64,000 bases of DNA. It comes from Labrenzia sp. THAF82. Its GTDB lineage: Bacteria > Pseudomonadota > Alphaproteobacteria > Rhizobiales > Stappiaceae. Position numbers and translations under genes: made by a program. Location: the NCBI RefSeq assembly GCF_009363435.1, contig NZ_CP045354.1, positions 872,001 through 936,000 of the forward strand. Direction: 5' to 3'. Within the stretch, counting starts at the first letter, position 1; every line of letters begins with the position of its first letter. The notes below the pieces were generated by a model. That model saw only the letters and a program-made list of their open reading frames with translations. It searched no databases and was not told the origin of the DNA. This document shows, piece after piece, positions 27,331 through 35,936 of the stretch.

Positions 27331-29520
27331 ATGTTGCACCTCTTGCAAAAACCGCTCGAAGCAGCTCAGCCAAGCCGCCGCAGCTTCCTGAAGATTTCCG
27401 CCGGTGCAGTCGGCGGGCTTGTGTTGGCGATGAACCTGCCTCGTGCAGCGCAGGCCGCTGCCGGTGACGGGGAGTTGATCCAGCCGTTCGTCCATATCCG
27501 TCCGGACAATACAGTTGTCGTTTTGTCCAAACACCTCGACAAGGGGCAGGGCACAGCGACAGGTCTGGCGACACTTGTTGCCGACGAGTTGGACGCCGCG
27601 CGTGAACAGGTTTCGGCTGAATTCGCACCGTCAAATCCCCAGGTCTACGCCAACACGCTCTTTGGTGTTCAGGGAACAGGCGGTTCCACCGCCATGGCGA
27701 ATTCGTTTATGCAATACCGACAGGCGGGCGCTGCTGCCAAAGCCATGATTGTCGCTGCTGCAGCCAAGGACTGGGGCGTGCCGGCTGGCGAAATCTCAGT
27801 TGCAAACGGTGTCGTCTCTCATGCTTCCGGCAAGTCAGCGACACTTGGCGAGCTGGCCGGACTGGCGGCCGCGGAAGATGTGCCTGCCGAACCCACACTG
27901 AAAACACCGGATCAGTGGGTCTATATCGGCAAGTCATTCCCGCGTGTCGACGTCAAGAACAAGACAGTCGGTGCGCCAAACACCTACACAATGGACTTTC
28001 AGCCGGATGGTCTTCTGGTTGCGACGGTTGCGCGCGCGCCCCGCTTTGGCGGCAAGGTCAAATCCTTCGATGCGACCGAAGCCAAGAAGGTTCCCGGCGT
28101 CGTCAATGTCCTGCAGATCCCGAATGGTGTCGCCGTTATAGCAACGTCCACGTGGCCAGCGATCAAAGGGCGTGAACTGCTTGAAGTTGAATGGGATGAC
28201 AGCGCTGCAGAAACCCGTTCCAGCGATGTCATGATGGCAGAGCTGAAGGAAATGACCACCAAACCGGGCTTGAACGTGCGCGACGATGGTGACATCGATG
28301 CCGCTCTGGAAGCATCGGCTCGAGTGATCGAGGAGGATTTCGATTTTCCGTTTCTTGCCCACGGTGCGATGGAGCCGCTGGATGTGGCGATTTCCTTTGA
28401 TGGTGAAAGTGCCGAACTCTGGCTTGGCTCCCAGATTCAGACCATCGATCACAACGTGGCTGCCACCGTGCTCGGGATTCCGTTCGAGAAGGTGAAGATC
28501 AACACCTTGTGGGCCGGTGGTTCCTTCGGCCGCCGGGCGCAAGCGGACGCGCATCCTGTGGTCGAGGCGACAACGCTTGCCCAGGCCATGCGGGCGGACG
28601 GTATGGACGCTGCGCCCGTGAAAATCGTGTGGACCCGTGAAGACGATATGGCCGGTGGGTATTATCGCCCCATGTCCGCGCACAAGGTCAAGGTTGGTCT
28701 CGACGAGAACAACAATGTCACGGCGTTCAAGTACACCATTGCTGCCAAGTCTATCATCAAGGGCACACCGTTCGAGCAGATGCTCATGAAGGACGGGGTC
28801 GACCACAACATGACCGAAGGGGCGCATGACACCACATATGCGTTCCCGATGATGAACATGGATCAGGCTTTCCAGGAAACCCAGGTTCCGGTGCTCTGGT
28901 GGCGGTCTGTCGGTCACACGCACACGGCCTATGTCATGGAAACCATGATCGATCGCCTGGCGAAGGAAGCCGGGAAGGATCCGGTCGCCTATCGTCTGGA
29001 GATGCTCAAGGACGATCCACGGAAAGTGGCTGTGTTGAAACTTGCTGCAGAGAAGGCCGGTTGGGATACGCCACCTGCTGAAGGTCGTCACCGCGGTGTG
29101 GCCGTGCACAAGTCCTTCGGTTCCTATGTTGCTGAAGTTGTCGAGATCTCTTTCCGGGATGACGATACGGTGAAGGTGGAAAAGGTCGTCGCTGCGGTCG
29201 ACTGCGGTACGCCGATCAACCCGGACAATATTGTGGCCCAGGTTGAAGGCGGCATCGGATATGGCCTTGGTGCGATCCTGCGCAATCAGGTGACGCTGGC
29301 TGACGGTGTTGTTGAAGAGACCAATTTCGACACCTATGAGCCGATCCGCATGTCCGACATGCCGGAAATCGAAGTGCATATTGTTGCTTCGAATGAAGCT
29401 CCGACAGGTATCGGCGAACCCGGTACACCGCCAATCGGTCCGGCTGTCGCCAATGCGATCGCCGCGGCAAAAGGCAACTGGGTAACCAGCCTGCCACTGG
29501 CCAAGAACGGTCTGGTTTAA
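27331..29520 (+). CDS. iorB: Isoquinoline 1-oxidoreductase-type beta subunit, Tat-exported molybdenum subunit
   Basis: A 729-residue molybdopterin cytosine dinucleotide-binding hydroxylase subunit. Residues 1-45 form a Tat signal (SRRSFLKI at 15-22 then a hydrophobic run and AQA), so the enzyme works in the periplasm. The family's blocks are visible: [67 protein letters not shown], and [20 protein letters not shown] near the C-terminus, where the Glu of GEPGTPP is the expected catalytic residue. It pairs with iorA and ends at a good terminator. The substrate (N-heterocycle or aldehyde) is not predictable. Confidence 0.88.
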   Translation: MLHLLQKPLEAAQPSRRSFLKISAGAVGGLVLAMNLPRAAQAAAGDGELIQPFVHIRPDNTVVVLSKHLDKGQGTATGLATLVADELDAAREQVSAEFAPSNPQVYANTLFGVQGTGGSTAMANSFMQYRQAGAAAKAMIVAAAAKDWGVPAGEISVANGVVSHASGKSATLGELAGLAAAEDVPAEPTLKTPDQWVYIGKSFPRVDVKNKTVGAPNTYTMDFQPDGLLVATVARAPRFGGKVKSFDATEAKKVPGVVNVLQIPNGVAVIATSTWPAIKGRELLEVEWDDSAAETRSSDVMMAELKEMTTKPGLNVRDDGDIDAALEASARVIEEDFDFPFLAHGAMEPLDVAISFDGESAELWLGSQIQTIDHNVAATVLGIPFEKVKINTLWAGGSFGRRAQADAHPVVEATTLAQAMRADGMDAAPVKIVWTREDDMAGGYYRPMSAHKVKVGLDENNNVTAFKYTIAAKSIIKGTPFEQMLMKDGVDHNMTEGAHDTTYAFPMMNMDQAFQETQVPVLWWRSVGHTHTAYVMETMIDRLAKEAGKDPVAYRLEMLKDDPRKVAVLKLAAEKAGWDTPPAEGRHRGVAVHKSFGSYVAEVVEISFRDDDTVKVEKVVAAVDCGTPINPDNIVAQVEGGIGYGLGAILRNQVTLADGVVEETNFDTYEPIRMSDMPEIEVHIVASNEAPTGIGEPGTPPIGPAVANAIAAAKGNWVTSLPLAKNGLV

Positions 29521-29541
29521 GCTTTTCCTGAATAGCTTGCG

Positions 29542-29568
29542 AAAAGGCCGCCTCAGGGCGGCCTTTTT
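29542..29568 (+). terminator. Rho-independent terminator after iorB
   Basis: Perfect 11-base arms AAAAGGCCGCC and GGCGGCCTTTT around TCAG, followed by T. The A-tract on the left also gives the converging P460 gene a T-run, so it can act in both directions. Confidence 0.88.
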
Positions 29569-29596
29569 GTCGGATTTCCGATCCCGCTAGAAACCG

Positions 29597-30220
29597 CTAT
29601 TGCGTCAACCGAAAATCTTCTGGCACATAAAACGTATAGTCCCGGTCAGCAACAGCTTCATGGCACACATGGCAATACGTCATGAGGTCCGGGTTGGCAC
29701 CCGTTGTATCGCCATAGATGGAGCCATCCGGGATGACCATGAAATAGCGCCAATCTGCTGTCTCCGGGCTTGCGCCGGAGGCAAGTTTTTCCATGCCGAA
29801 CAATGCGCCTGGAAAAATACCGCCATCGTCGGTCACGGTTATGCTGTCCTTGACCAGGATGGAACCGGTTGGAAGCAGCTCACCCTCTTCGAGATCTGCG
29901 TAGTTCGATGCAACAGCGTTGGCATAGTTGTTGACGTAGCGCTGGCCGTGCGTAGCAGAGATGTAAGGTGCGGTGTTGAAGAGCGGCCATGACTGGTAGT
30001 CTTCGATTTCCTTCAGCTGCGACATCGCATAGTTGGTTGCGAGGCGATCTTTCAGGTCGTCATATATCGCCGACGCTTCAGGGCCGGCCAAATCCGCCGG
30101 ATTTTCAATGGTAATGTGACTGTCGATACCTGCGATACCTGCATTCTGACCGAATGCTGCGGTGCTGATGTGACCGATAAGAAAAGCAATACAAATGGTT
30201 CTGCCGGACTTCATGTGCAT
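29597..30220 (-). CDS. Cytochrome P460 family protein
   Basis: A 207-residue periplasmic c-type haem protein. An N-terminal signal (MHMKSGRTICIAFLIGHISTAAFGQ) precedes a P460-type domain, with the single haem motif CHVCH at residues 183-187 near the C-terminus, as in the family. P460 proteins of nitrifiers and methanotrophs oxidise hydroxylamine or bind NO; in heterotrophs the role is mostly unknown. Start chosen at 30220 because GAGGAGAAGG lies at the right distance. It converges on iorB; a role as electron acceptor for the periplasmic hydroxylase is possible but is only positional inference. Confidence 0.8.
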   Translation of the reverse strand: MHMKSGRTICIAFLIGHISTAAFGQNAGIAGIDSHITIENPADLAGPEASAIYDDLKDRLATNYAMSQLKEIEDYQSWPLFNTAPYISATHGQRYVNNYANAVASNYADLEEGELLPTGSILVKDSITVTDDGGIFPGALFGMEKLASGASPETADWRYFMVIPDGSIYGDTTGANPDLMTYCHVCHEAVADRDYTFYVPEDFRLTQ

Positions 30221-30420
30221 AGACCTTCTCCTCAAAAACCGTCCGACCGTCGCCGAGACTGGAGTGCCTCAAGGATAGGTAATGCAGCCTTTGCTGTAAT
30301 TCATGGTGGTAAAAATGACGTTCACACGGAATTGTCCGATATTGAACGGCATTGCCGTCCAGAAAAACCAAAAACAGCCGCTAATTGGCCGCTGTAGGTC
30401 AGATCATAGGAGGTGAGCAT

Positions 30421-31659
30421 TCAGGACGCTGCGAGTGCTTCCCGGTCCTTCTTGCGCATGCGTTCCGATGCCGATTTCAACTGGCCGCATGCAGCGAAGA
30501 TGTCCCTGCCGCGGGGTGTGCGTATCGGGGACGCGTAACCGGCGCGGTTGACGATATCGGCGAACTCCTCGATCCGTTCCCAATCTGAGCACTCGTATTC
30601 AGACCCGGGCCACGGGTTGAACGGGATCAGATTGATCTTGGCGGGGATGCCTTTCAGCAGACGCACAAGCTCAAGGGCTTCCTGGTTGCTGTCATTAACG
30701 CCTTTCAGCATGACGTATTCAAAGGTAATGCGTTTGGCGTTGGAGAGACCCGGATAGTTTCTGCAGGCGTCCAGCAGAGCGTCAATATTCCATTTTTTGT
30801 TGATCGGAACCAGGACATCGCGCAGGTCGTCGCGAACGGCGTGCAGTGAGATAGCAAGCATGCAGCCGATCTCGTCTCCCGTGCGGAAAATCTCGGGAAC
30901 GACGCCGGACGTGGACAGCGTGATGCGGCGCTTGGAAAGGGACAGGCCGTCGCCATCGGAGGCGATCAGAAGCGCTTTCTTGACGTTGTCGAAATTGTAG
31001 AGCGGTTCGCCCATTCCCATCATGACAATGTTGGAAATGAGGCGGCCTTCGGACGGAACGATCGCTCCCTGAGGAGTGTCGGCGTCCGGAAAATCACCCA
31101 GTCGGTCCCGGGCCAACAGGATTTGCGAAAGGATTTCTTCAGCCGTCAGGTTGCGAACCAGTTTCTGTGTTCCGGTGTGACAGAAGGTGCAGGTGAGCGT
31201 GCAGCCAACCTGAGAAGAAACGCAAAGCGTGCCGCGCCCTTCTTCGGGAATATAGACCGTTTCCACTTCAACGGGGCGACCGGCACCGCGTGGGGGAAAC
31301 CGGAACAGCCATTTGCGTGTGCCATCGACAGAAATCTGTTCGGAAACGATGTCGGGCCGTGCAATCGAGAAATGATCATCAAGCTTCTGGCGCAGGTCCT
31401 TGGCGATGTTGGTCATCTGCGAAAAATCGGAAACACCGCGCACGTAGAGCCAATGCCAGAGCTGCGAAGACCGCATCCGCCATTGTTTTTGCGGTATGCC
31501 AATGGTGCCAAGCAACTCGCCAAGTTCTTCGCGCGACAGGCCGATCAGTGTCGGTTTTTCCTCAGCCGTCTGCTGACTTGCCGGGTCAGCTGAAATTGTC
31601 GGCGCATTCGCGTTGTCATGCGCGATATCGAGCGTAATCGCCATGTCGTGATCCATCAT
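30421..31659 (-). CDS. rlmN: Dual-specificity 23S rRNA/tRNA adenine-C2 methyltransferase RlmN
   Basis: A radical SAM enzyme that methylates C2 of A2503 in 23S rRNA and A37 in some tRNAs. The radical SAM motif is CTLTCTFC with cysteines 153, 157 and 160. Other blocks are [19 protein letters not shown] at the N-terminus, [12 protein letters not shown], and the late [15 protein letters not shown] containing the methyl-carrying cysteine. Length 412 is normal for alphaproteobacteria. Exact start is unclear: ATGs at 31659, 31656 and 31644 are all in frame. The gene appears monocistronic. Confidence 0.96.
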   Translation of the reverse strand: MMDHDMAITLDIAHDNANAPTISADPASQQTAEEKPTLIGLSREELGELLGTIGIPQKQWRMRSSQLWHWLYVRGVSDFSQMTNIAKDLRQKLDDHFSIARPDIVSEQISVDGTRKWLFRFPPRGAGRPVEVETVYIPEEGRGTLCVSSQVGCTLTCTFCHTGTQKLVRNLTAEEILSQILLARDRLGDFPDADTPQGAIVPSEGRLISNIVMMGMGEPLYNFDNVKKALLIASDGDGLSLSKRRITLSTSGVVPEIFRTGDEIGCMLAISLHAVRDDLRDVLVPINKKWNIDALLDACRNYPGLSNAKRITFEYVMLKGVNDSNQEALELVRLLKGIPAKINLIPFNPWPGSEYECSDWERIEEFADIVNRAGYASPIRTPRGRDIFAACGQLKSASERMRKKDREALAAS

Positions 31660-31895
31660 CTCATCCGGCGCACGATATTGCTGTTCTTTAAGAAGAAAAC
31701 GCGCCTGCCGGGCAACCTGACATACAGGTTAGAATTCAAGCGCTCCCAAAACCACAAAATGGTCGGAAAATCAAGGTTCGCGACTTGAATGGGCGTGTTA
31801 CACGCACTCAAAGGGTGCGCGGCAAACGCAATTGCCCGGAAAAGCAGAAATTGCTCGCCCGGCTTGCTGTCAGCAAGTGAAAAGGACCTGACGCG

Positions 31896-32402
31896 TTAGC
31901 GGCAGGCCGATCCTGCTGTATCGATTGCGGCAGTGACACCCGACAAGGAAAACTTGTAAGTCGTGCGGGTGCCTCGGCTGGATTCACCGGCCACCGTCAT
32001 TTCCCGGCCAGCCTTCATGGCTGAGACCAGCTGGGCTTCTGTTGCCGCATTTTCCACCCATGCACCATCATTGTTGGTGAAGAGCGTGAAGGTCTTACCG
32101 TCAACGTCCACGGACACGGAAGACTTGTCCTTGAAGGGATAGCCGACCAACAAGCTCGGTTCGGAGCTCACACCTTCGGCTGGCCGTGACGTCACGAAAA
32201 AGAAAACATCTCCGTGATTGCGGTCGCCGGGCAGCAATGTTGTCGGCTTGGTCAGCGCATAGCAAACCTTCCCGCTGCCACCCGTCAGAGCATAAGCTGC
32301 CCAATCCTTGTGTTGCTTAATGAGCGTCGGGGTTTGCGCGAAAGCCACTGCACTCGAAACAGCAAGACCTGCAATGGCCAGAACCAGCGATTTTGCTTTC
32401 AT
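31896..32402 (-). CDS. Invasion-associated locus B (IalB) family protein
   Basis: A secreted protein of about 168 residues, named for a Bartonella factor but widespread in free-living alphaproteobacteria, where it is a periplasmic protein of uncertain role. A Sec signal (MKAKSLVLAIAGLAVSSAVAFAQ) is followed by the IalB core: HKDWAAYALTGGSGKVCYALTKP, DVFFFVTSRPAEGVSSEPSLLVGYPF and FTNNDGAWVENAATEAQLVSAMKAG, ending in a cysteine two residues from the C-terminus that probably pairs with the one in KVCYAL. ATGs at 32405 and 32402 and a GTG at 32411 compete as start. Reads away from the sigma factor. Confidence 0.85.
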   Translation of the reverse strand: MKAKSLVLAIAGLAVSSAVAFAQTPTLIKQHKDWAAYALTGGSGKVCYALTKPTTLLPGDRNHGDVFFFVTSRPAEGVSSEPSLLVGYPFKDKSSVSVDVDGKTFTLFTNNDGAWVENAATEAQLVSAMKAGREMTVAGESSRGTRTTYKFSLSGVTAAIDTAGSACR

Positions 32403-32693
32403 CATCTCCACACCGTTTGGACTTGAGTTTCAGTCAATTCTATTCAATTGCCGACAGTCTTATAAACCTTGCTTTAATGATAAATTAAAGCGGGTTACGA
32501 AAGAGTTGAAGCTCGGCAATTGTTTTTTGTTTTTTGGACGCTTCATTTTTCGGTACCGTCGATCCATAGCTTCATGGCTCTCAAGGTTAATCGAGGCAAC
32601 AGTGTGGCAGACTATAGTCCCCCCTTTCGAAAATCGCCGAACCTGCTAAAGATTGATGCGTAACCGAACGGCCGGCAGGGAGTAGAGTGGCCT

Positions 32694-33260
32694 TTGGCGC
32701 AAGCGCAGTATTTTTCCGGACTGATCGTAAGGGTCGCTGCAGAGCGGGACAAAACCGCTTTTGTGGAGCTGTTCGATCACTTTGCCCCGCGTCTGAAGGG
32801 TTATCTTATGAACCAGGGCGCCGATGGCGCATTGGCTGAAGAGATCGCCCAGGATGTCATGGTGACACTTTGGCGCAAGGCTGATCTGTTCGACCCCAAA
32901 AAGTCCTCTGCAAGCACTTGGCTTTACAGGATCGCGCGCAACCGGCGCATTGACAGGCTTCGGCGGCAAAAAACCGCTGAGCTCGATCCCGAAGAACCCG
33001 CGTTGCAGCCGACTCCTCTTCCGGATGTCGCAGACGAAATGGATGCGCGGCTGCGCGAGGAACGGGTGCGGGCTGCCTTGACGAAATTGCCGGACGAACA
33101 AAAGGAAGTCGTTCGACTGGCCTTTTTTGCCGGCCAGTCTCACAGCGAAATTTCAGAATCAACCGGATTGCCGCTTGGAACAGTCAAGTCCAGGATCAGG
33201 CTCGCGTTTGGACGTCTCCGGCAGCTGATCGAAGCCGACGAGGCGGTTGATGTGGACTAG
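32694..33260 (+). CDS. ECF-type RNA polymerase sigma factor
   Basis: A 188-residue sigma-70 family factor with only regions 2 and 4. Region 2 covers about residues 25-95 (FVELFDHFAPRLKGYLMNQG, LAEEIAQDVMVTLWRKA, STWLYRIARNRRIDRLRRQ). Region 4 is at the C-terminus (LPDEQKEVVRLAFFAGQSHSEISESTGLPLGTVKSRIRLAFGRLRQ). The overall pattern is like the ECF11/RpoE-ChrR group, where a zinc-binding anti-sigma factor follows. Here the next gene is a VanX-like peptidase, overlapping by 11 bases, and no anti-sigma gene is visible. The TTG start has an AGGGAG site about 10 bases upstream. Confidence 0.88.
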   Translation: MAQAQYFSGLIVRVAAERDKTAFVELFDHFAPRLKGYLMNQGADGALAEEIAQDVMVTLWRKADLFDPKKSSASTWLYRIARNRRIDRLRRQKTAELDPEEPALQPTPLPDVADEMDARLREERVRAALTKLPDEQKEVVRLAFFAGQSHSEISESTGLPLGTVKSRIRLAFGRLRQLIEADEAVDVD

Positions 33261-33972
33261 TCGTCTGCTTCTTGTGACGACTTTGATGTTGGGCCTTGGC
33301 CCGTCCGCTAGTGCCGATGCCATGCCTGACGGCTTCGTATATCTGAAAGACTATGTACCCGATATCCGGCAGGACATTCGATATGCTGGCCGGCAGAATT
33401 TCATGCGCAAACGGTTGCCCGGTTACGGGGCAAAGGAATGCGTTTTGACGGAAGCTGCGGCTAAGGCTCTTGCAAAAGTGCAAAATGCTGCAGTCCAGTC
33501 CGGGTATTCCCTCGTTGTGTTTGACTGTTATCGCCCACAGACCGCCGTTGACGCCATGGTCGCGTGGGTTGGCTCAGGGCAGGAGACAGACAGGGAGTAT
33601 TATCCGTCTGTTCCACGGTCACAATTGATCCGTCAGGGTTATATCGGAGCCAAAAGCAGTCACGCCAGAGGGTCAACCGTGGATGTTTCCCTGGAGTTTC
33701 TGGATGTTGCCGAACCCCGGAAACAGCAGACAGTTTGCGCGCGAGGCGACCTAGGCACCGCGGACTTCGGTACGCCCTTCGATTGTTTCGACCCGGCAAG
33801 CCGCACCGATGCTAAGGTTGTGGGAAAGCAGGCGCAGCAAATGCGCAAGAAACTTGTCGAGCTTATGCGCCTTGGAAATTTTCGGAACTACGCAGGAGAA
33901 TGGTGGCACTTCACGCTGCGCGATGAGCCTTTTCCGAACCGGTCTTTCAGTTTCGCGATCGAGAAACGCTAA
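33250..33972 (+). CDS. D-alanyl-D-alanine dipeptidase (VanX/DdpX-like), periplasmic
   Basis: A 240-residue zinc peptidase of the M15D type that hydrolyses D-Ala-D-Ala or related dipeptides. A signal peptide (MWTSRLLLVTTLMLGLGPSASA) sends it to the periplasm. Visible family blocks: YVPDIRQDIRYAGRQNF, VVFDCYRPQ, the zinc motif SSHARGSTVDVSL (His and Asp ligands), and EWWHF (catalytic Glu and last zinc His). The domain is closest to DdpX/VanX, but resistance to glycopeptides is not expected in a Gram-negative; wall-peptide recycling is more likely. The start codon lies inside the end of the sigma-factor gene. Confidence 0.88.
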   Translation: MWTSRLLLVTTLMLGLGPSASADAMPDGFVYLKDYVPDIRQDIRYAGRQNFMRKRLPGYGAKECVLTEAAAKALAKVQNAAVQSGYSLVVFDCYRPQTAVDAMVAWVGSGQETDREYYPSVPRSQLIRQGYIGAKSSHARGSTVDVSLEFLDVAEPRKQQTVCARGDLGTADFGTPFDCFDPASRTDAKVVGKQAQQMRKKLVELMRLGNFRNYAGEWWHFTLRDEPFPNRSFSFAIEKR

Positions 33973-34352
33973 TTTCCAAAGGGCTTTGACGCCGTTCCGG
34001 GCCATTTCAAGCCACAATTAGCCATGGAACATTGAAAAAGAGGTCGATTGTGAGCCGCATCACATCCGGTATGCTTCGTGCCGTCTAAGGTTGAAGGCGG
34101 AACTTTTTAATAGCTCATAGTTGTGAAGCCTGTTCTGCGCTTCGGCCCAAGCGGAATCGAGATTGATACCCTGCCGGGCAGTTTCGGACCGCGACGGATA
34201 TTGCGCAAGACATGACCATGGCGCGTCGCCTGTCCGCCAAGGATGAGGCACTCGCAGGCCTTATAAACTGGAATAGATCGCAACTTGAGACCTTTGAGCG
34301 TGTTGTTTTTTGAGGACGAGATAGATCCATTCAAGAAAGTTCGAGGTGTGCT
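33973..34352. other. Intergenic region with a possible CHAT-domain gene remnant
   Basis: About 380 bases without a convincing intact gene. On the plus strand the frame 34101-34313 contains one in-frame stop at 34164 and ends with a helix-like stretch (TATDIAQDMTMARRLSAKDE then ALAGLINWNRSQLETFE) that resembles the linker preceding CHAT domains in alphaproteobacterial proteins. It could be a decayed relic. Nothing else is seen before the GAGGTG ribosome site of the next gene. Confidence 0.3.
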
Positions 34353-35909
34353 ATGGCCAAATTGCTACGTCTGCTCTGCGGCGCCGTGCCGTTTCTTCTG
34401 ATCGTTTCGCTAGGATTACCTGCATCGGCGCAAAACACCTATCTGAACGACAAGAAAACTTTTGACACTGCCTGGACACTCTTGGGCGAGCAAATCGGCG
34501 GTAGCGATCTTTTGTGGTTGCGGCTCCAGCCAGGCAGTCTGTCCGTCATTGCCGCGACTGGACAAAACGGAAAAGAATTCAATCTTTGGACGGTTCAGCG
34601 TATCAAGAATGATCAGGGCTTCGTGGATAGTGTTCAGGGGCCGATGCACATGGCCGATGGTCCGAATTTCATCGTGCCGCCGGGGCGCTTCAGTCAGGCA
34701 GAGGTTCAGATTTCCAGATTGTGGGAGATCCTCGGTAGCGCACCGGATGGCCTGCCGACGAAAGTGCCGGGCGAAGTGACGTCGGCTGTGGCCTCGTTGG
34801 GTCCGGTCCTGGGACAGACCCAATGGGCCGTTAAGTGGAACATTTCTATCAAAAGCGGCCGCGAATTCGGTCAGGTTTATGTTTTGGCCGATGGGCGGTT
34901 AGATGGTGCCGACATCAGCCATACCGAGCGGGGCCGCTCGATGAATTTGCGGACCCAATCCGACTGGCCTTTCGAAAATGCACAGGGCCGTTTCGCTGAT
35001 ATCTTTGGTACGGGGGAAAGTGTTTTTAAAATCAGTGTTCTGACCCACGGCGTTGAAATCGATGCTGTGGAGCCGACCGATCCGGCGCAAGTCCAGGCCT
35101 ATCGATGGAACGGCGGTAGCTTTCGCCGGGGTGCCGTAGCCAAGCCGATGTCATTCTACACTTTGACAGGCCGGAGCCTGCCATTCGCCGTTACGGCCAG
35201 CGGACTGGCCCGTTTGCCGCAGATCATTGCCGCCGCGCGCGCCGAGGTGCCAGCGGGGTGGACCCATGTCGATCGCGTAGAGGCAACCAGGCCGCCGCCA
35301 GCGGGTAGCGAGCGTGGCGTGTTGTGGGTCATAGAATTGCAGAGCGCCGCTGGTGGCCGCGAAAAAGCTGTGGTGCGGGTGCGCCCGGATGCCAGCATCC
35401 ATTCAGTGACGTTGCCGGAAAGCCTGCGCGCCTTCGACAGCTATATGTCGTTAAAAGGCATGTCGGATGCGTTCGTGCAATTTCAAACCACGCTTGGCAA
35501 GGACATCAGGTTCTTTGAGATGACCTTCCGCCAGGACCGGGCCAGTATTACGCTGCCCGATCCCGAAGCTCCCGGGAATGTGGTCGATTACACCCTTGGC
35601 AACAGTGGAATAACGCGTGGGTTTTCGCGGCCGCGCATCATGGAAAATGACGCGGATCTGATCACCTTTACTCAGGCGTCTCAGTTCCATCATCAGTTGG
35701 TCACCCATGTTCCGGCAATGCTGGTGAAGGCGTTCAAAACCGAAAATGCCGAGGTCTTCAAGATCAAGCTTTGGAACGGAGCACCCTTTTACAAAGACGC
35801 GAAAGGTGCACTCTTCATGCAGATGTACGTGGGTGTGCCACCGCAGCACAACAACAGCGGTCACGCAGTGTTCCGGTTCGACGGAGAATATGTTGACGGC
35901 GGCCGATAG
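34353..35909 (+). CDS. Large secreted protein of unknown function
   Basis: A 518-residue protein with a clean Sec signal (AKLLRLLCGAVPFLLIVSLG then LPASAQ). The mature part is beta-rich, with no cysteine, and reads like two or three jelly-roll or lipocalin-like modules: FDTAWTLLGEQIGGSDLLWL, FADIFGTGESVFKISVLTHG and ITLPDPEAPGNVVDYTLGNSG are representative strands. The C-terminal GHAVFRFDGEYVDGGR might be an outer surface strand. No family recognised. A GAGGTG site precedes the ATG. It converges with the caspase-fold gene, only 27 bases away, and may be its partner or target. Confidence 0.75.
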   Translation: MAKLLRLLCGAVPFLLIVSLGLPASAQNTYLNDKKTFDTAWTLLGEQIGGSDLLWLRLQPGSLSVIAATGQNGKEFNLWTVQRIKNDQGFVDSVQGPMHMADGPNFIVPPGRFSQAEVQISRLWEILGSAPDGLPTKVPGEVTSAVASLGPVLGQTQWAVKWNISIKSGREFGQVYVLADGRLDGADISHTERGRSMNLRTQSDWPFENAQGRFADIFGTGESVFKISVLTHGVEIDAVEPTDPAQVQAYRWNGGSFRRGAVAKPMSFYTLTGRSLPFAVTASGLARLPQIIAAARAEVPAGWTHVDRVEATRPPPAGSERGVLWVIELQSAAGGREKAVVRVRPDASIHSVTLPESLRAFDSYMSLKGMSDAFVQFQTTLGKDIRFFEMTFRQDRASITLPDPEAPGNVVDYTLGNSGITRGFSRPRIMENDADLITFTQASQFHHQLVTHVPAMLVKAFKTENAEVFKIKLWNGAPFYKDAKGALFMQMYVGVPPQHNNSGHAVFRFDGEYVDGGR

Positions 35910-35936
35910 CGCTGCCGTGAGTTCCAAGTGTACGAC

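Noticed and set aside
27934..29379. 481-codon minus-strand frame antisense to iorB
   Set aside because: iorB on the other strand is a full-length recognised enzyme; the antisense product is His/Arg-rich without any motif.
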